Part shown: piece after piece, positions 17,993 to 27,165 of the stretch
How the letters are laid out: the number at the start of each line of letters is the position of its first letter
Position numbering within the stretch: the stretch's first letter is position 1
Made by a program: the position numbers and the translations under genes
Notes under the pieces: generated by a model
What the model was told of the DNA's origin: nothing
Databases searched by the model: none
What the model saw: only the letters and a program-made list of their open reading frames with translations
Assembly (NCBI GenBank): GCA_963848675.1
Contig: CAWKEY010000025.1
Location: forward strand, 54,266 to 118,265
Length of the DNA stretch: 64,000 nucleotides
Source: CAWKEY01 sp963848675
GTDB lineage: Bacteria; Pseudomonadota; Gammaproteobacteria; Methylococcales; Methylomonadaceae
Direction of reading: 5' to 3'

Positions 17993-18352
17993 TCAGCGCA
18001 TAAATAACGCAAACCAAAAAACTGATAGTGCTGCTATAAAACCTGCCAACAGCGGTATTATTTCAATGTTCGGAATTTGAAAAGCCACAAAAAACAATGC
18101 GGCTGTTAACAATAGCTTGCCTGATTCGCCCGCGTAAAAAGACCGGACAATCTTTTTAGGTTCCTGCCCTGCGGATCTGTAGATTCGTAGAGCAAAATAC
18201 AGATTGGGAATAAAGGCTATCGCGCCACCCAAAGCTGGCGACAAGGCTGTTTGCCATCCGGCTGCAACTGCATACCCGGCGGTTATTATTATTATTATCA
18301 GTATTTGATAACTCAAGATTTTGCTGACAGTAGATAAATACCTATCTGCCAC
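17993..18352 (-). CDS. atpI: ATP synthase I (assembly) protein
   Basis: Small membrane protein of the AtpI family that assists c-ring assembly and heads atp operons. About 119 residues with four hydrophobic segments and the conserved GGAIAFIPNLYFALR segment. A GTG at 18352 preceded by GGGG is chosen; a TTG at 18364 would leave only about ten bases after the predicted transcription start. Confidence 0.85.
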   Translation of the reverse strand: MADRYLSTVSKILSYQILIIIIITAGYAVAAGWQTALSPALGGAIAFIPNLYFALRIYRSAGQEPKKIVRSFYAGESGKLLLTAALFFVAFQIPNIEIIPLLAGFIAALSVFWFALFMR

Positions 18353-18380
18353 ACCGAACCCCAAACAAAATAGCTTGCGG

Positions 18381-18409
18381 ATTATAGCCAGCGGCCTTGC
18401 TTAAAGCAA
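18381..18409 (-). promoter_or_regulatory. Candidate sigma-70 promoter of the atp operon
   Basis: On the minus strand, TTGCTT (18404-18409) and a perfect TATAAT (18381-18386) are separated by 17 bases. It sits just upstream of atpI in the parB-atpI gap. Inferred from consensus match only. Confidence 0.55.
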
Positions 18410-18471
18410 GGAAGATTAAGATCAAGCTGCAACTTTTATTGTTTTTCATTGCCCCGTTTTTGCCCTTCGCG

Positions 18472-19317
18472 TTATTTTATCTGCCCCAATATCCCATCCA
18501 GTTCCTCCAGGCTTGAATAGCTGATAACCAGTTTTCCAGTGCCGTTTTCCTTATGGTCGATCGACACTTTTGCACCCAGTTTTGCGGTCAACTCCTCCTG
18601 CAGACGCAAGGTGTCCTTGTCTATGATTCTCGGCTTACCCATTTTGGGCTCAGCCTGAGCCTCTTTCACCAAGCGCTCAGCATCTCTTACCGTTAAGCCT
18701 TCCTTGACAATTTTATTGGCGATAGCTACCTGCCTTTGTCCGTCCAGCGACAGCAGCGCACGCGCATGTCCCATCTCCAGCTGTCTACTCAACAATAATT
18801 TTTTTACGTCGGAGTGCAGATCCATCAGTCTCAGCAGATTGGTCACCGTTGCCCGTGACTTGCCCACTGCATCGGCAACTTGCTGATGCGTCATGGCAAA
18901 CTCGTCGAGCAATCTTTTTAAAGCCTCTGCTTCTTCAAGCGGATTAAGATCTTCTCTCTGAATGTTTTCAATCAGCGCTACCGCCATGGCGGCTCGATCA
19001 TCAATATTTTTAATGACCACCGGCAATTGTTGCAGGCCGGCTAATTGGGCTGCGCGCCAGCGGCGTTCACCGGCAATGATTTCGTATTTTTCCTGATCAA
19101 TTTTGCGCACCACCACGGGCTGGATGACGCCCTGCGCTTTTATGGAATCGGCCAGCTCCTGCAATTTTTCAGGGTCGATATCCTTTCTTGGCTGATATTT
19201 GCCCCGCTGCATATATTCAATCGGCAGGGTTTGCAGCTGATGCTTATCCTCTTTGACGGAAACATCTCCTAGCAAAGCATCCAGCCCCCGACCTAATCCG
19301 CGTTTTTGTAATGCCAT
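18472..19317 (-). CDS. parB: Chromosome partitioning protein ParB
   Basis: Binds parS, spreads as a CTP-dependent clamp and stimulates ParA. 281 residues: N-terminal ParA-stimulating peptide KRGLGRGLDALLG at 5-17, the CTPase domain with GERRWRA (83-89) and ENIQRE (117-122), a helix-turn-helix around 143-170 (MTHQQVADAVGKSRATVTN) and a C-terminal dimerisation end. No parS consensus was noticed in the window. Last gene of the mnmG-rsmG-parA group. Confidence 0.96.
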   Translation of the reverse strand: MALQKRGLGRGLDALLGDVSVKEDKHQLQTLPIEYMQRGKYQPRKDIDPEKLQELADSIKAQGVIQPVVVRKIDQEKYEIIAGERRWRAAQLAGLQQLPVVIKNIDDRAAMAVALIENIQREDLNPLEEAEALKRLLDEFAMTHQQVADAVGKSRATVTNLLRLMDLHSDVKKLLLSRQLEMGHARALLSLDGQRQVAIANKIVKEGLTVRDAERLVKEAQAEPKMGKPRIIDKDTLRLQEELTAKLGAKVSIDHKENGTGKLVISYSSLEELDGILGQIK

Positions 19318-19448
19318 TACCTTCTACTTTCTCATTGTAAATATCTGCCGGTCATGCCTGAGAGCTTGAAACCATGCTGCCCATGGCGCCTTGGAATCCA
19401 AAAACCGCTTAGGCATCGGAGCATAAATAATCCAACACTGACTGTGCT

Positions 19449-19673
19449 TTAGCGCAATTCGGCGCGAATAATTGATTCGTATTCATCCAGCAGGCTTTTT
19501 AAGGCTTCTGCTTCCTGTAAAAGCTTGCAATTCTCTCTTTGAATAAATTCGATCAAGGCCTGCCCATCCACGTTTTCGCTGACCCGCGGCTTTTGCTGCA
19601 ATCCTTCTAAAGCAGGAGCTTCAGCTAACAGAACCTCAAGGCCCCGACCTAGTCCACGCTTTTTTACCGTCAT
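19449..19673 (-). CDS. Mini-ParB: short ParB derivative lacking core and HTH
   Basis: A 74-residue protein encoded 4 bases after the parA stop. Residues 5-16 (KRGLGRGLEVLL) match the N-terminal ParA-activating peptide of ParB at 10 of 12 positions. Residues 39-65 match ParB 114-140 at 19 of 27 positions, including the IQRE and EAEALK words. It lacks the GERR CTPase box, the helix-turn-helix and the dimer domain, so it looks like parB with most of the middle and the C-terminus removed. Because only the ParA-contacting peptide and one helix pair remain, it could modulate ParA ATPase activity; this is inference. The intact frame and position in the operon argue against simple debris. Confidence 0.75.
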   Translation of the reverse strand: MTVKKRGLGRGLEVLLAEAPALEGLQQKPRVSENVDGQALIEFIQRENCKLLQEAEALKSLLDEYESIIRAELR

Positions 19674-19677
19674 CTGG

Positions 19678-20445
19678 TCAACTTTTGTCTTTTCTTATCA
19701 TTTCACCGGCCAGGGCAATATAAGCTACCGCGCCCCGTGAGGCTTTATCGTAAACCAACACCGGCACACCATGACTGGGCGCTTCGGCCAAACGGATATT
19801 TCTTGGAATACAGGTTCTGAAGACCTTATCGCCAAAATATTCAACCAGCTGATCGGAAACATCCTTGGTTAGCCGGCTTCTGTTGTCATACATGGTTCTC
19901 AGGATGCCCTCCAGATGCAACTCGGGATTGACCGTCTCCTGAATATTTCTAAGCGTACTCATCAGCGCCGATAATCCCTCCAGCGCGTAGTATTCGCACT
20001 GCATCGGAATCAGCACGCTACTGGCTGCGACCATGGCGTTCAAGGTCAGCATATTCAAAGAGGGCGGACAATCGATCAGAATATAGTCATACTGGCTCTT
20101 GATCTGGATTAAGGCATCCGCCAGCCGGCGCTCCCGGCGCTCGGCCTGCATCAACTGCACCTCCGCGGCAGTCAGATCGGAATTTCCCGGCACCACGGCG
20201 AAGCCAATAGCCGGAACATTAATAACCGTCTCCGCCGCGGGCACTTCTTCCATTAACAAATCGTAGCTGGAATATTTCACTTCCTGTTTGTCGACGCCAC
20301 AACCCATGGCCGCATTGCCCTGTGGATCAAGGTCCACCAACAAAACGCGCCGGTTTGCTGCCGCTAATGACGCCGCGAGATTGACGCTGGTTGTCGTTTT
20401 TCCAACGCCGCCTTTTTGATTGGTTACGGCTATTATTTTTCCCAC
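19678..20445 (-). CDS. parA: Chromosome partitioning ATPase ParA
   Basis: Walker-type ATPase that positions ParB-parS complexes by gradient binding to DNA. About 255 residues with the deviant Walker A motif QKGGVGKTTTSVNLA, Walker A' DLDPQGNAAMG and Walker B LIDCPPSLNMLT. A GTG at 20445 with GAGGTG five bases upstream is preferred to the GTG at 20457. It begins two bases after the rsmG stop. Confidence 0.96.
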   Translation of the reverse strand: MGKIIAVTNQKGGVGKTTTSVNLAASLAAANRRVLLVDLDPQGNAAMGCGVDKQEVKYSSYDLLMEEVPAAETVINVPAIGFAVVPGNSDLTAAEVQLMQAERRERRLADALIQIKSQYDYILIDCPPSLNMLTLNAMVAASSVLIPMQCEYYALEGLSALMSTLRNIQETVNPELHLEGILRTMYDNRSRLTKDVSDQLVEYFGDKVFRTCIPRNIRLAEAPSHGVPVLVYDKASRGAVAYIALAGEMIRKDKS

Positions 20446-20446
20446 A

Positions 20447-21079
20447 CTACACCTCACCTTCTGTTAATGATTCAATTCGAACCAAACATCTTTCAGCGTC
20501 TATACCCGGCACACTGATCGGTATCACTGATTTTTTTACTGCCATTTGCTCTAATTCCGCATCCGGTCTTTGCCCCTTCATGGCCAGCAAGACCCCCTGC
20601 TTAGTGAGCAAATGCGCGGTCAAACCAACCATTTCTGCCAAACCGGTAACCGCTCTGGTGATGACCATATCGAATGCCTGCTCAGGGTGAAATTGTTCCA
20701 CTCGACTGTGGCAAACGGCTACGTTTTTAAGCTTCAACTCCAAGACCACCTGCTGCACAAAGCGGGTTTTTTTGGCGTTGCTGTCCAGCAAGGTAAACTC
20801 GGTTTCGGGCAAACAGATCGCCAGAGGAATGCCGGGCAGACCGGCGCCAGTGCCAATATCAATGACGCGTTTACCCTCGATATAAGGCAAAATGGCAAGA
20901 CTATCCAGCAAATGTAAGCGCACCATTTCCTCGCGGTCACGGATCGCGGTCAGATTATAGGCCTTATTCCATTTTTCAATCAGCCTTATAAAACTGAGCA
21001 GCCGGTCTATTTTATCTTCATCAATAGCCAGGTTTAATGCCGCTAGTCCGGTCATTAAGAGTTGGCGGCAGGCGTCCAT
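20447..21079 (-). CDS. rsmG: 16S rRNA m7G527 methyltransferase
   Basis: SAM-dependent enzyme (GidB) methylating N7 of G527 in 16S rRNA. 210 residues; SAM-binding motif VIDIGTGAGLPGIPLAI near the centre and NLTAIRDREEM before it. The start codon overlaps the mnmG stop (TGATG), and parA follows directly, the usual gidA-gidB-parA order near the origin. Confidence 0.97.
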   Translation of the reverse strand: MDACRQLLMTGLAALNLAIDEDKIDRLLSFIRLIEKWNKAYNLTAIRDREEMVRLHLLDSLAILPYIEGKRVIDIGTGAGLPGIPLAICLPETEFTLLDSNAKKTRFVQQVVLELKLKNVAVCHSRVEQFHPEQAFDMVITRAVTGLAEMVGLTAHLLTKQGVLLAMKGQRPDAELEQMAVKKSVIPISVPGIDAERCLVRIESLTEGEV

Positions 21080-22950
21080 CAGGCGCTTTTCTTTTTCAGA
21101 TACACCAGCAGCAGGGAAATCGCTGCCGGGGTAATGCCCGGAATACGCGAGGCCTGCCCCAGGGTTTCCGGCCGCTGTTTTTTAAGCTTTTCGCTGACTT
21201 CATTGGACAGGCCGGGCACGCCTTTATAGTCAAGCGCATCCGGTAGCCGTAAATGATCATAGCGCAAGGCCTTGTCGATTTCGGTTTGCTGCCTGTCAAT
21301 GTAGCCAGCATATTTGGCCTGAATTTCGACCTGTTCGGCGACCGGCTCGGAAAACGCCTCGCCAGCTTCCAGAAACGACAGCAGCCGCTTGACGTCCACT
21401 TCAGGACGGCGCAGCAAATCCATTAAGTTGGCTTCGCGCAGCAAAGGTTTACCCCAGCATTGCTCAACCCGAGCAGCCTCACTGGTTTCTGTTCGAATCC
21501 ATTGCTTTTTCAAATCGCCCTGCAGGCGGGCAATGGCTTCGCGCTTGCTATCGAAAGCCTGCCAGCGGCTCTCGTCAACCAAGCCCAATTCACGGCCTTT
21601 TTCCGTCAAGCGCAAATCGGCATTATCTTCCCGCAATAACAATCGATATTCGGCACGGCTGGTAAACATGCGATACGGCTCTTGCGTGCCGCGAGTAATC
21701 AAATCGTCAATCATGACGCCGATATAGGCTTCATCGCGGCCCGGGCACCAGCTTTCAAGATCCTGCACCAGCCGTGCGGCATTTAGCCCTGCGATTAAAC
21801 CTTGTGCGGCGGCTTCTTCGTAGCCGGTGGTGCCATTAATTTGCCCGGCAAAAAACAGGCCGTCCATGTGCTTGGTTTCCAGCGATGACTTCAAATCGCG
21901 GGGATCAAAAAAATCATATTCAATCGCATAACCGGGGCGCACAATTTCGGCATTCTCAAAGCCCAGCATGGAACGCACAAATTCATATTGCACATCAAAC
22001 GGCAGGCTTGTTGAAATGCCATTCGGATAGATTTCATGGGTATCCAGGCCTTCGGGCTCGACAAAAATCTGGTGAGAATCGCGATCAGCAAAACGCACAA
22101 TCTTGTCTTCAATCGATGGACAGTAACGCGGCCCGATGCCTTCGATAATGCCGGAATACAGCGGCGAACGATCCAGTCCGGAACGGATAATATCGTGGGT
22201 TTTATGGTTGGTGCGCGTTATGTAGCACGGGATTTGCCGGGGATGCTGCGCGCGCTTGCCCAGAAAAGAAAACACCGGCACCGGATCATCACCATGCTGC
22301 TCTTCGAGCTTGCTGAAATCAATGGTGCGGCCATCGATGCGCGGCGGCGTTCCGGTTTTCAAGCGGTCAATGTGGAATGGCAGTTCGCGTAAACGATCAG
22401 CCAAGGCGATAGAGGCCGGATCACCGGCGCGCCCGCCGCTATAATTTTCCAGACCAATATGAATTTTGCCGCCCAAAAACGTGCCCGTGGTCAGCACCAC
22501 GGCTTTCCCCATAAAACTCAAGCCCATTTGCGTTTTAACGCCGACAACCTGGGTGCCTTCAACAATCAAATCGGCAACGGTCTGCTGAAATAAGGCCAGA
22601 TTGGCCTGATTTTCCAGCGTGCTTCTGATGGCTTGTTTATAGAGCTTACGATCCGCCTGCGCGCGCGTCGCCCTGACTGCAGGCCCCTTGCTGCCGTTAA
22701 GAATGCGAAACTGAATACCCCCGAGGTCGATAGCCTGCGCCATAATCCCGCCCAGAGCATCAATCTCTTTAACCAGATGGCCCTTGCCGATGCCGCCAAT
22801 GGCCGGATTGCAGCTCATTTGTCCAAGCGTGTCGATATTTTGCGTCAGCAATAATGTTTTCGCGCCACAGCGTGCCGACGCCAACGCAGCTTCTGTCCCC
22901 GCGTGACCGCCGCCGACAACAATCACATCAAAATCTTTTTTGAATTTCAC
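21079..22950 (-). CDS. mnmG: tRNA uridine-5-carboxymethylaminomethyl modification enzyme MnmG
   Basis: FAD-dependent subunit (GidA) of the MnmEG complex that modifies the wobble uridine of several tRNAs. 623 residues: N-terminal FAD motif VVGGGHAGTEAALASARCG, the SCNPAIGGIGKGH motif, a second nucleotide motif around TTGTFLGGKIHIG, and the C-terminal helical domain for MnmE and tRNA. Its partner mnmE is not in the window. Confidence 0.98.
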   Translation of the reverse strand: MKFKKDFDVIVVGGGHAGTEAALASARCGAKTLLLTQNIDTLGQMSCNPAIGGIGKGHLVKEIDALGGIMAQAIDLGGIQFRILNGSKGPAVRATRAQADRKLYKQAIRSTLENQANLALFQQTVADLIVEGTQVVGVKTQMGLSFMGKAVVLTTGTFLGGKIHIGLENYSGGRAGDPASIALADRLRELPFHIDRLKTGTPPRIDGRTIDFSKLEEQHGDDPVPVFSFLGKRAQHPRQIPCYITRTNHKTHDIIRSGLDRSPLYSGIIEGIGPRYCPSIEDKIVRFADRDSHQIFVEPEGLDTHEIYPNGISTSLPFDVQYEFVRSMLGFENAEIVRPGYAIEYDFFDPRDLKSSLETKHMDGLFFAGQINGTTGYEEAAAQGLIAGLNAARLVQDLESWCPGRDEAYIGVMIDDLITRGTQEPYRMFTSRAEYRLLLREDNADLRLTEKGRELGLVDESRWQAFDSKREAIARLQGDLKKQWIRTETSEAARVEQCWGKPLLREANLMDLLRRPEVDVKRLLSFLEAGEAFSEPVAEQVEIQAKYAGYIDRQQTEIDKALRYDHLRLPDALDYKGVPGLSNEVSEKLKKQRPETLGQASRIPGITPAAISLLLVYLKKKSA

Positions 22951-23033
22951 AAACGTTATGTACTCTAAAAGCGCGTTATATCAATTGGCTGTATAGCGTT
23001 ATACAATCCCGCGCCTATTATAAGAGGTAAATC

Positions 23034-23255
23034 ATGAAAAAACGTAAAAATATCAATCGAAAGGCAAATGCTCCCGAGCAAAATCCGGTAGCGAAATACG
23101 CTCATCAATTCAATAAAGCGCACATTTTTAAGGATAAAAGCAAGTACGACCGCAAAGCACAGCATGCCAAACAGGAGGATTTCCCAATAGCTCTGATCAG
23201 TGACATTGGAAAATCCTTCTGTTTGGCTTATCACTCGGCGTTTAAACACGCTTAA
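23034..23255 (+). CDS. Small basic conserved hypothetical protein
   Basis: A 73-residue, strongly basic protein (MKKRKNINRKAN..., then NPVAKYAHQFNKAHIF and DRKAQHAKQEDFP). An AGAGG ribosome site six bases before the ATG at 23034 supports translation. Similar small Lys/Arg-rich proteins with the NPVAK...FNKA pattern occur in other gammaproteobacteria; I recall no function. Its charge suggests nucleic-acid or ribosome contact, which is only inference. It is divergent from mnmG and convergent with the permease gene. Confidence 0.65.
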   Translation: MKKRKNINRKANAPEQNPVAKYAHQFNKAHIFKDKSKYDRKAQHAKQEDFPIALISDIGKSFCLAYHSAFKHA

Positions 23256-23282
23256 AGCAACACGTTCATGCTTTGCCAAGGC

Positions 23283-24692
23283 TTATTTCGCTTTTGCCAG
23301 CTTGCTGTGATGCATGGAATAGGCAAAATACACAATCAGTCCCAAAGCCAGCCAAACAATAAACCGCAGCCAGGTGAGCGCGGGCAAAAAACCCATCAGC
23401 GCGCCACAGGACAACATGCCCAGCACCGGAAATAACGGACTGAACGGAGTGCGGAACGGACGGGGCAAATCAGGCTTGGTTATGCGCAGCACCAGCACAC
23501 CAAAACACACCAGGACAAATGCAGCCAAAGTGCCGATATTAACTAGCTCGGCCAGATCGCCGAGCGGCATGAAGCCCGCAATGAGCGCCATCACCACACC
23601 GCAGAGCACGATCACGCGTACCGGTGTTTGCGTTTTGGGATGAACCTTGGAAAAGAAGGGCGACAGCAGCCCATCTCGCGACATGGCGAAAATGATGCGG
23701 GTCAACCCGTAATAAAGCACCAGCATGACAGTCGTGAGGCCGGCAATAACTCCTGTTGAAATCAACGCCGATGCCCAGTTGAACCCCAACAGGGTCATCG
23801 CATGCGCCACCGGTGACGATACATTAAGATCCCTGTAAGACACCACGCCGGTCAGCAAGCCGGAAACGACAATATAAATAACGGTGCAGAATGCCAGCGA
23901 AGCTACGATACCCACGGGCAAGTCGCGCTGCGGATCTTTGGCTTCTTCAGCGGCCGTGGATACGGCATCAAAACCGACATAGGCAAAAAACACGATAGCT
24001 GCCCCTGCCAAAACTCCGGTGGTTTTGCCGTCGGGCAGGGTCTCAAACCAGCCGAACGGCATAAACGGATGCCAGTTGGCCGGATTAACATTGAACACCG
24101 CCACGGCAATAAAAACGGCAATCGTGATGAGTTTAACAAAGACCATGGCATTATTGGTTTGCGCGCTCTGTTTAACGCCCATCACCAGCAATCCCATCAG
24201 CACCAAAATGATGCCTGAGGCCGGCAAGTTAATCACTCCGCCCAGCTTGGGGGCCTTGGTCAGCATCTCTGGCAATGCCATGCCGATCGCCGTTAAGGCG
24301 TTATTAAAGTAGCCGGACCAGCCGTTGGCGACGGCAGCGACTGAAATGCCGTACTCCAGCAGCAAATCCCAGCCGATAATCCAGGCTATCAATTCGCCAA
24401 AGGCCGCGTAACTGTAGCCATAGGCACTGCCGCAACCGCCCACAGAGGACGCCAGCTCGGCGTAAGCCAGCGCCGCAAAGGCGCAAGCGAAACCGGCAAT
24501 GATAAAGGACAACACCACCGCAGGCCCGGATTGCGTGGCCGCGGCAATGCCGGTCAGCACAAAAATACCGGTGCCGATGATGGCGCCTATGCCCAGAAAG
24601 GCAAGATCCCAAGCGGACAAACAGCGTTTAAGAACATGGCCGGAGTCCTCCTCGACAGCGACGTGTTTGGTGCGAAAAATTTGCAGTGCCAT
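23283..24692 (-). CDS. APC-family amino acid permease (CAT type)
   Basis: Inner-membrane amino-acid importer or exchanger of the cationic amino-acid transporter type (YfnA-like). About 469 residues from the start at 24692, where AGGAG lies 8 bases upstream; the frame is open further but lacks similarity. The first helix carries the substrate-binding motif FLGIGAIIGTGIFVLTG, and FFAYVGFDAVSTAAEEAKDPQRDLP is the typical helix 6 to loop segment; about 12-14 helices. Substrate cannot be named. Confidence 0.9.
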   Translation of the reverse strand: MALQIFRTKHVAVEEDSGHVLKRCLSAWDLAFLGIGAIIGTGIFVLTGIAAATQSGPAVVLSFIIAGFACAFAALAYAELASSVGGCGSAYGYSYAAFGELIAWIIGWDLLLEYGISVAAVANGWSGYFNNALTAIGMALPEMLTKAPKLGGVINLPASGIILVLMGLLVMGVKQSAQTNNAMVFVKLITIAVFIAVAVFNVNPANWHPFMPFGWFETLPDGKTTGVLAGAAIVFFAYVGFDAVSTAAEEAKDPQRDLPVGIVASLAFCTVIYIVVSGLLTGVVSYRDLNVSSPVAHAMTLLGFNWASALISTGVIAGLTTVMLVLYYGLTRIIFAMSRDGLLSPFFSKVHPKTQTPVRVIVLCGVVMALIAGFMPLGDLAELVNIGTLAAFVLVCFGVLVLRITKPDLPRPFRTPFSPLFPVLGMLSCGALMGFLPALTWLRFIVWLALGLIVYFAYSMHHSKLAKAK

Positions 24693-25063
24693 AAGCGACT
24701 CTCCTGGGTGATTGATGCATCCGGATGCGGGCGGCAGGGTTCTAGACAAGCCCAATCCCATCTTTTCGATTAGGCGAAAGCACTAAATCGTCTTGTATCC
24801 GGCTCTATGTAATCCTTGAAAAAGTGCAGACGATATTTAGCTGCAGGCAGGGTTTTTAGCCGGTACCGGAAATAGTGTTTTGTCCAAAAGCGGGCCGCAT
24901 CCAGACTTGCCGCAGCCGCGCACAAGAGCAATTAAAGCTGATCTTTTTTCAGGCTTTTATAGATAAAACAGTGCATGGGATTGAGTGGCAATGAATCAGG
25001 ACAGCTATTTTAACTATTTTTGTTTAGAATGCCGCATGATTAATTTTACTGCTCAATGCGTTA
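24693..25063. other. Divergent intergenic region, no gene seen
   Basis: Region between the divergent permease and CPBP protease genes. It should hold both promoters, but I find no convincing -10/-35 pair, hairpin or small gene. Confidence 0.5.
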
Positions 25064-25660
25064 ATGGATAAAAGAACACCCTCTGATAATTTTTTCAATA
25101 AAGCCTGTTCCTTTGAAGCCTCGCTCATACTCGTCGCTGTCTTTTTAGGCTGGATCGCAGGTCTGGACCCGTTCGCAAACCTGTTTTTTTCCGAGTCCGC
25201 CCTCGCTTACGGCCTGATAGGAACCTGCCCTTTATTGCTGCTGCTGTTTGGTCTGGAGCAGATACGAGGTACCGCGCTGGTAAAAATAAAAAATCTGTTG
25301 CTTGATACCCTGGGCCCAAGCCTGCATCGATATCACTGGACAGACCTGTTTATGCTGGCCGCGATTGCGGGCATTTCGGAAGAAATTTTGTTTCGCGGCG
25401 TTATCCAGCCCTGGATGGAAAATGCATGGGGCATGACGATAGGCCTGATCGGCAGCAACATTATCTTTGGCCTGGTTCATGCCGTGACTCCGCTGTATGC
25501 GGTTTTGGCGGCATTGGTCGGCATTTATCTGGGTCTGGCGCTGGATTATGGCGGCGAGCGCAATTTGTTGACGCCAGTCGTAATTCACAGCGTGTACGAT
25601 TTTCTGGCGTTTGTCGCGTTAATGCGAGCCTACCGGGCCAGCCTGAAACTATCCAACTGA
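25064..25660 (+). CDS. CPBP family intramembrane metalloprotease
   Basis: Membrane glutamic-type protease of the CAAX/Abi (CPBP) family. 198 residues with several hydrophobic helices. The three family motifs are present: EEILFRG (EExxxR) near 107, FGLVHAV (FxxxH) near 139 and HSVYDFLAF near the end. Substrates in bacteria are mostly unknown; some members protect against bacteriocins. It stands alone and converges on mpl with only 19 bases between stops. Confidence 0.88.
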   Translation: MDKRTPSDNFFNKACSFEASLILVAVFLGWIAGLDPFANLFFSESALAYGLIGTCPLLLLLFGLEQIRGTALVKIKNLLLDTLGPSLHRYHWTDLFMLAAIAGISEEILFRGVIQPWMENAWGMTIGLIGSNIIFGLVHAVTPLYAVLAALVGIYLGLALDYGGERNLLTPVVIHSVYDFLAFVALMRAYRASLKLSN

Positions 25661-25679
25661 GCCCGGCCGGCGCGCCTTC

Positions 25680-27032
25680 TTATAGCAATGCTTCCTGCAA
25701 GCGCTGATAAATGCCGCCGAAACTGCCGTTGCTCATCAGCACAAAATGGCCGCCATAGCGCGCTTCGAATTTTAGCCTGGCAATAATGTCATCCAGAGTC
25801 TGACAGATTTCAATATTGCCGGCATATTTTTTCAGCTGACTCAAATCCCAGCCCATGTTTTGCGGTTGGTAAATAATGGCCAGATCGGCCTTACCCAAGG
25901 ATTTTGCCAGTGTCTCGGTATGTACGCCCATGCGCATGGTATTTGAGCGTGGCTCCACTATAGCGATGACCCGCTCCTCGCCGACCTGTTTGCGCAAACC
26001 GTCCAGCGTTGTTGCTATCGCCGTAGGATGATGGGCAAAGTCATCATAGAGTGTGACGCCGTTGCTGTGGGCGATGACTTCCATGCGCCTTTTTACATTC
26101 TTGAATTGTGCCAGCGCAGTTATCGCATCGGCCGGCAGTACGCCAACATGCTTGGCACCCGCAATGGCTGACAGGGCGTTGTAGACATTATGCTCGCCGC
26201 TTAATGACCAATCGACCGTACCCTGTTCCTGATTTTCCAGCAAGACTTTAAACTGACTTCCGTCAGCCTTGATCAGCTCGGCATTCCACTGGGCATTGGC
26301 ATTGATCGAGGTTTTTACAACCGGCGTCCAGCAACCCATTGCCAGAACATCATTGATATTGGCATCACACTCAGGACTGATAATCAAGCCTTCGCCCGGC
26401 ACAGTTCTGACCAAATGATGGAATTGTTTTTTAATGGCCTCCAGATCAGGAAAAATATCGGCATGATCAAATTCTAGATTATTCAGAATGGCCGTGCGCG
26501 GGCGGTAATGGACAAATTTTGAGCGCTTGTCAAAAAAAGCGCTGTCGTATTCATCAGCTTCAATCACAAAAAAATCTGACTCACCCAAGCGCGCCGAAAT
26601 ACCAAAATTTAACGGAATGCCACCGATCAAAAAGCCAGGGGTAAAGCCCTGATGCTCGAGTATCCAGCTCAACATCCCGGACGTGGTGGTTTTGCCATGG
26701 GTGCCGGCCACACCCAGCACCCATTTGTCCTGTAAGACATGCTCTGCCAGCCACTGCGGGCCTGAGACATATTTCAGGCCTTGATTGAGCACCGCCTCAA
26801 CTTCCGGATTGCCGCGCGACAGGGCATTGCCGATAATCACCAAATCGGGCTTGCCCTGCAGATTGTCAGCCCGGTAGCCCTCCATCAGTTGAATGCCCTG
26901 CTGCTCCAGTTGTATGCTCATGGGAGGGTATACGTTTTGGTCTGAGCCACTGACCTGATAGCCCATCTGTCTTGCAATCACTGCAAGCCCGCCCATAAAT
27001 GTTCCGCAAATACCTAAAATGTGAATATGCAA
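25680..27032 (-). CDS. mpl: UDP-MurNAc:L-Ala-gamma-D-Glu-meso-DAP ligase
   Basis: Recycles the murein tripeptide by joining it to UDP-MurNAc. 450 residues from a TTG at 27032 (HIHILGICGTFMGG begins the family), with AGGA 8 bases upstream; a GTG at 27083 would add 17 unmatched residues. Mur-ligase motifs: GVAGTHGKTTTSGML (P-loop), EADEYDSAFFD, NNLEFDHADIF and DDFAHHPTAI. It works with AmpD, also encoded in this window, in peptidoglycan recycling. Confidence 0.95.
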   Translation of the reverse strand: MHIHILGICGTFMGGLAVIARQMGYQVSGSDQNVYPPMSIQLEQQGIQLMEGYRADNLQGKPDLVIIGNALSRGNPEVEAVLNQGLKYVSGPQWLAEHVLQDKWVLGVAGTHGKTTTSGMLSWILEHQGFTPGFLIGGIPLNFGISARLGESDFFVIEADEYDSAFFDKRSKFVHYRPRTAILNNLEFDHADIFPDLEAIKKQFHHLVRTVPGEGLIISPECDANINDVLAMGCWTPVVKTSINANAQWNAELIKADGSQFKVLLENQEQGTVDWSLSGEHNVYNALSAIAGAKHVGVLPADAITALAQFKNVKRRMEVIAHSNGVTLYDDFAHHPTAIATTLDGLRKQVGEERVIAIVEPRSNTMRMGVHTETLAKSLGKADLAIIYQPQNMGWDLSQLKKYAGNIEICQTLDDIIARLKFEARYGGHFVLMSNGSFGGIYQRLQEALL

Positions 27033-27165
27033 TGTCGTGTCCTGATGTGTTTTGGTCGATAGTTGGCTTAACACCTCGAACACTGCTCAAAAAAGCTCTG
27101 CTTCCCAAGACAAGCTGGGCGGGCGGTTGTCAATAAAGCCATCGTGTTCTTAGTGTTTGTTAAAA

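Noticed and set aside
18365..22950. parS site near parAB
   Set aside because: I looked for the TGTTTCACGTGAAACA consensus and saw none; an exact search would settle it.
22965..23279. 104-codon minus-strand frame with hydrophobic segments
   Set aside because: It is antisense to the small basic protein at 23034-23255, which has a better ribosome site and conserved-looking sequence.
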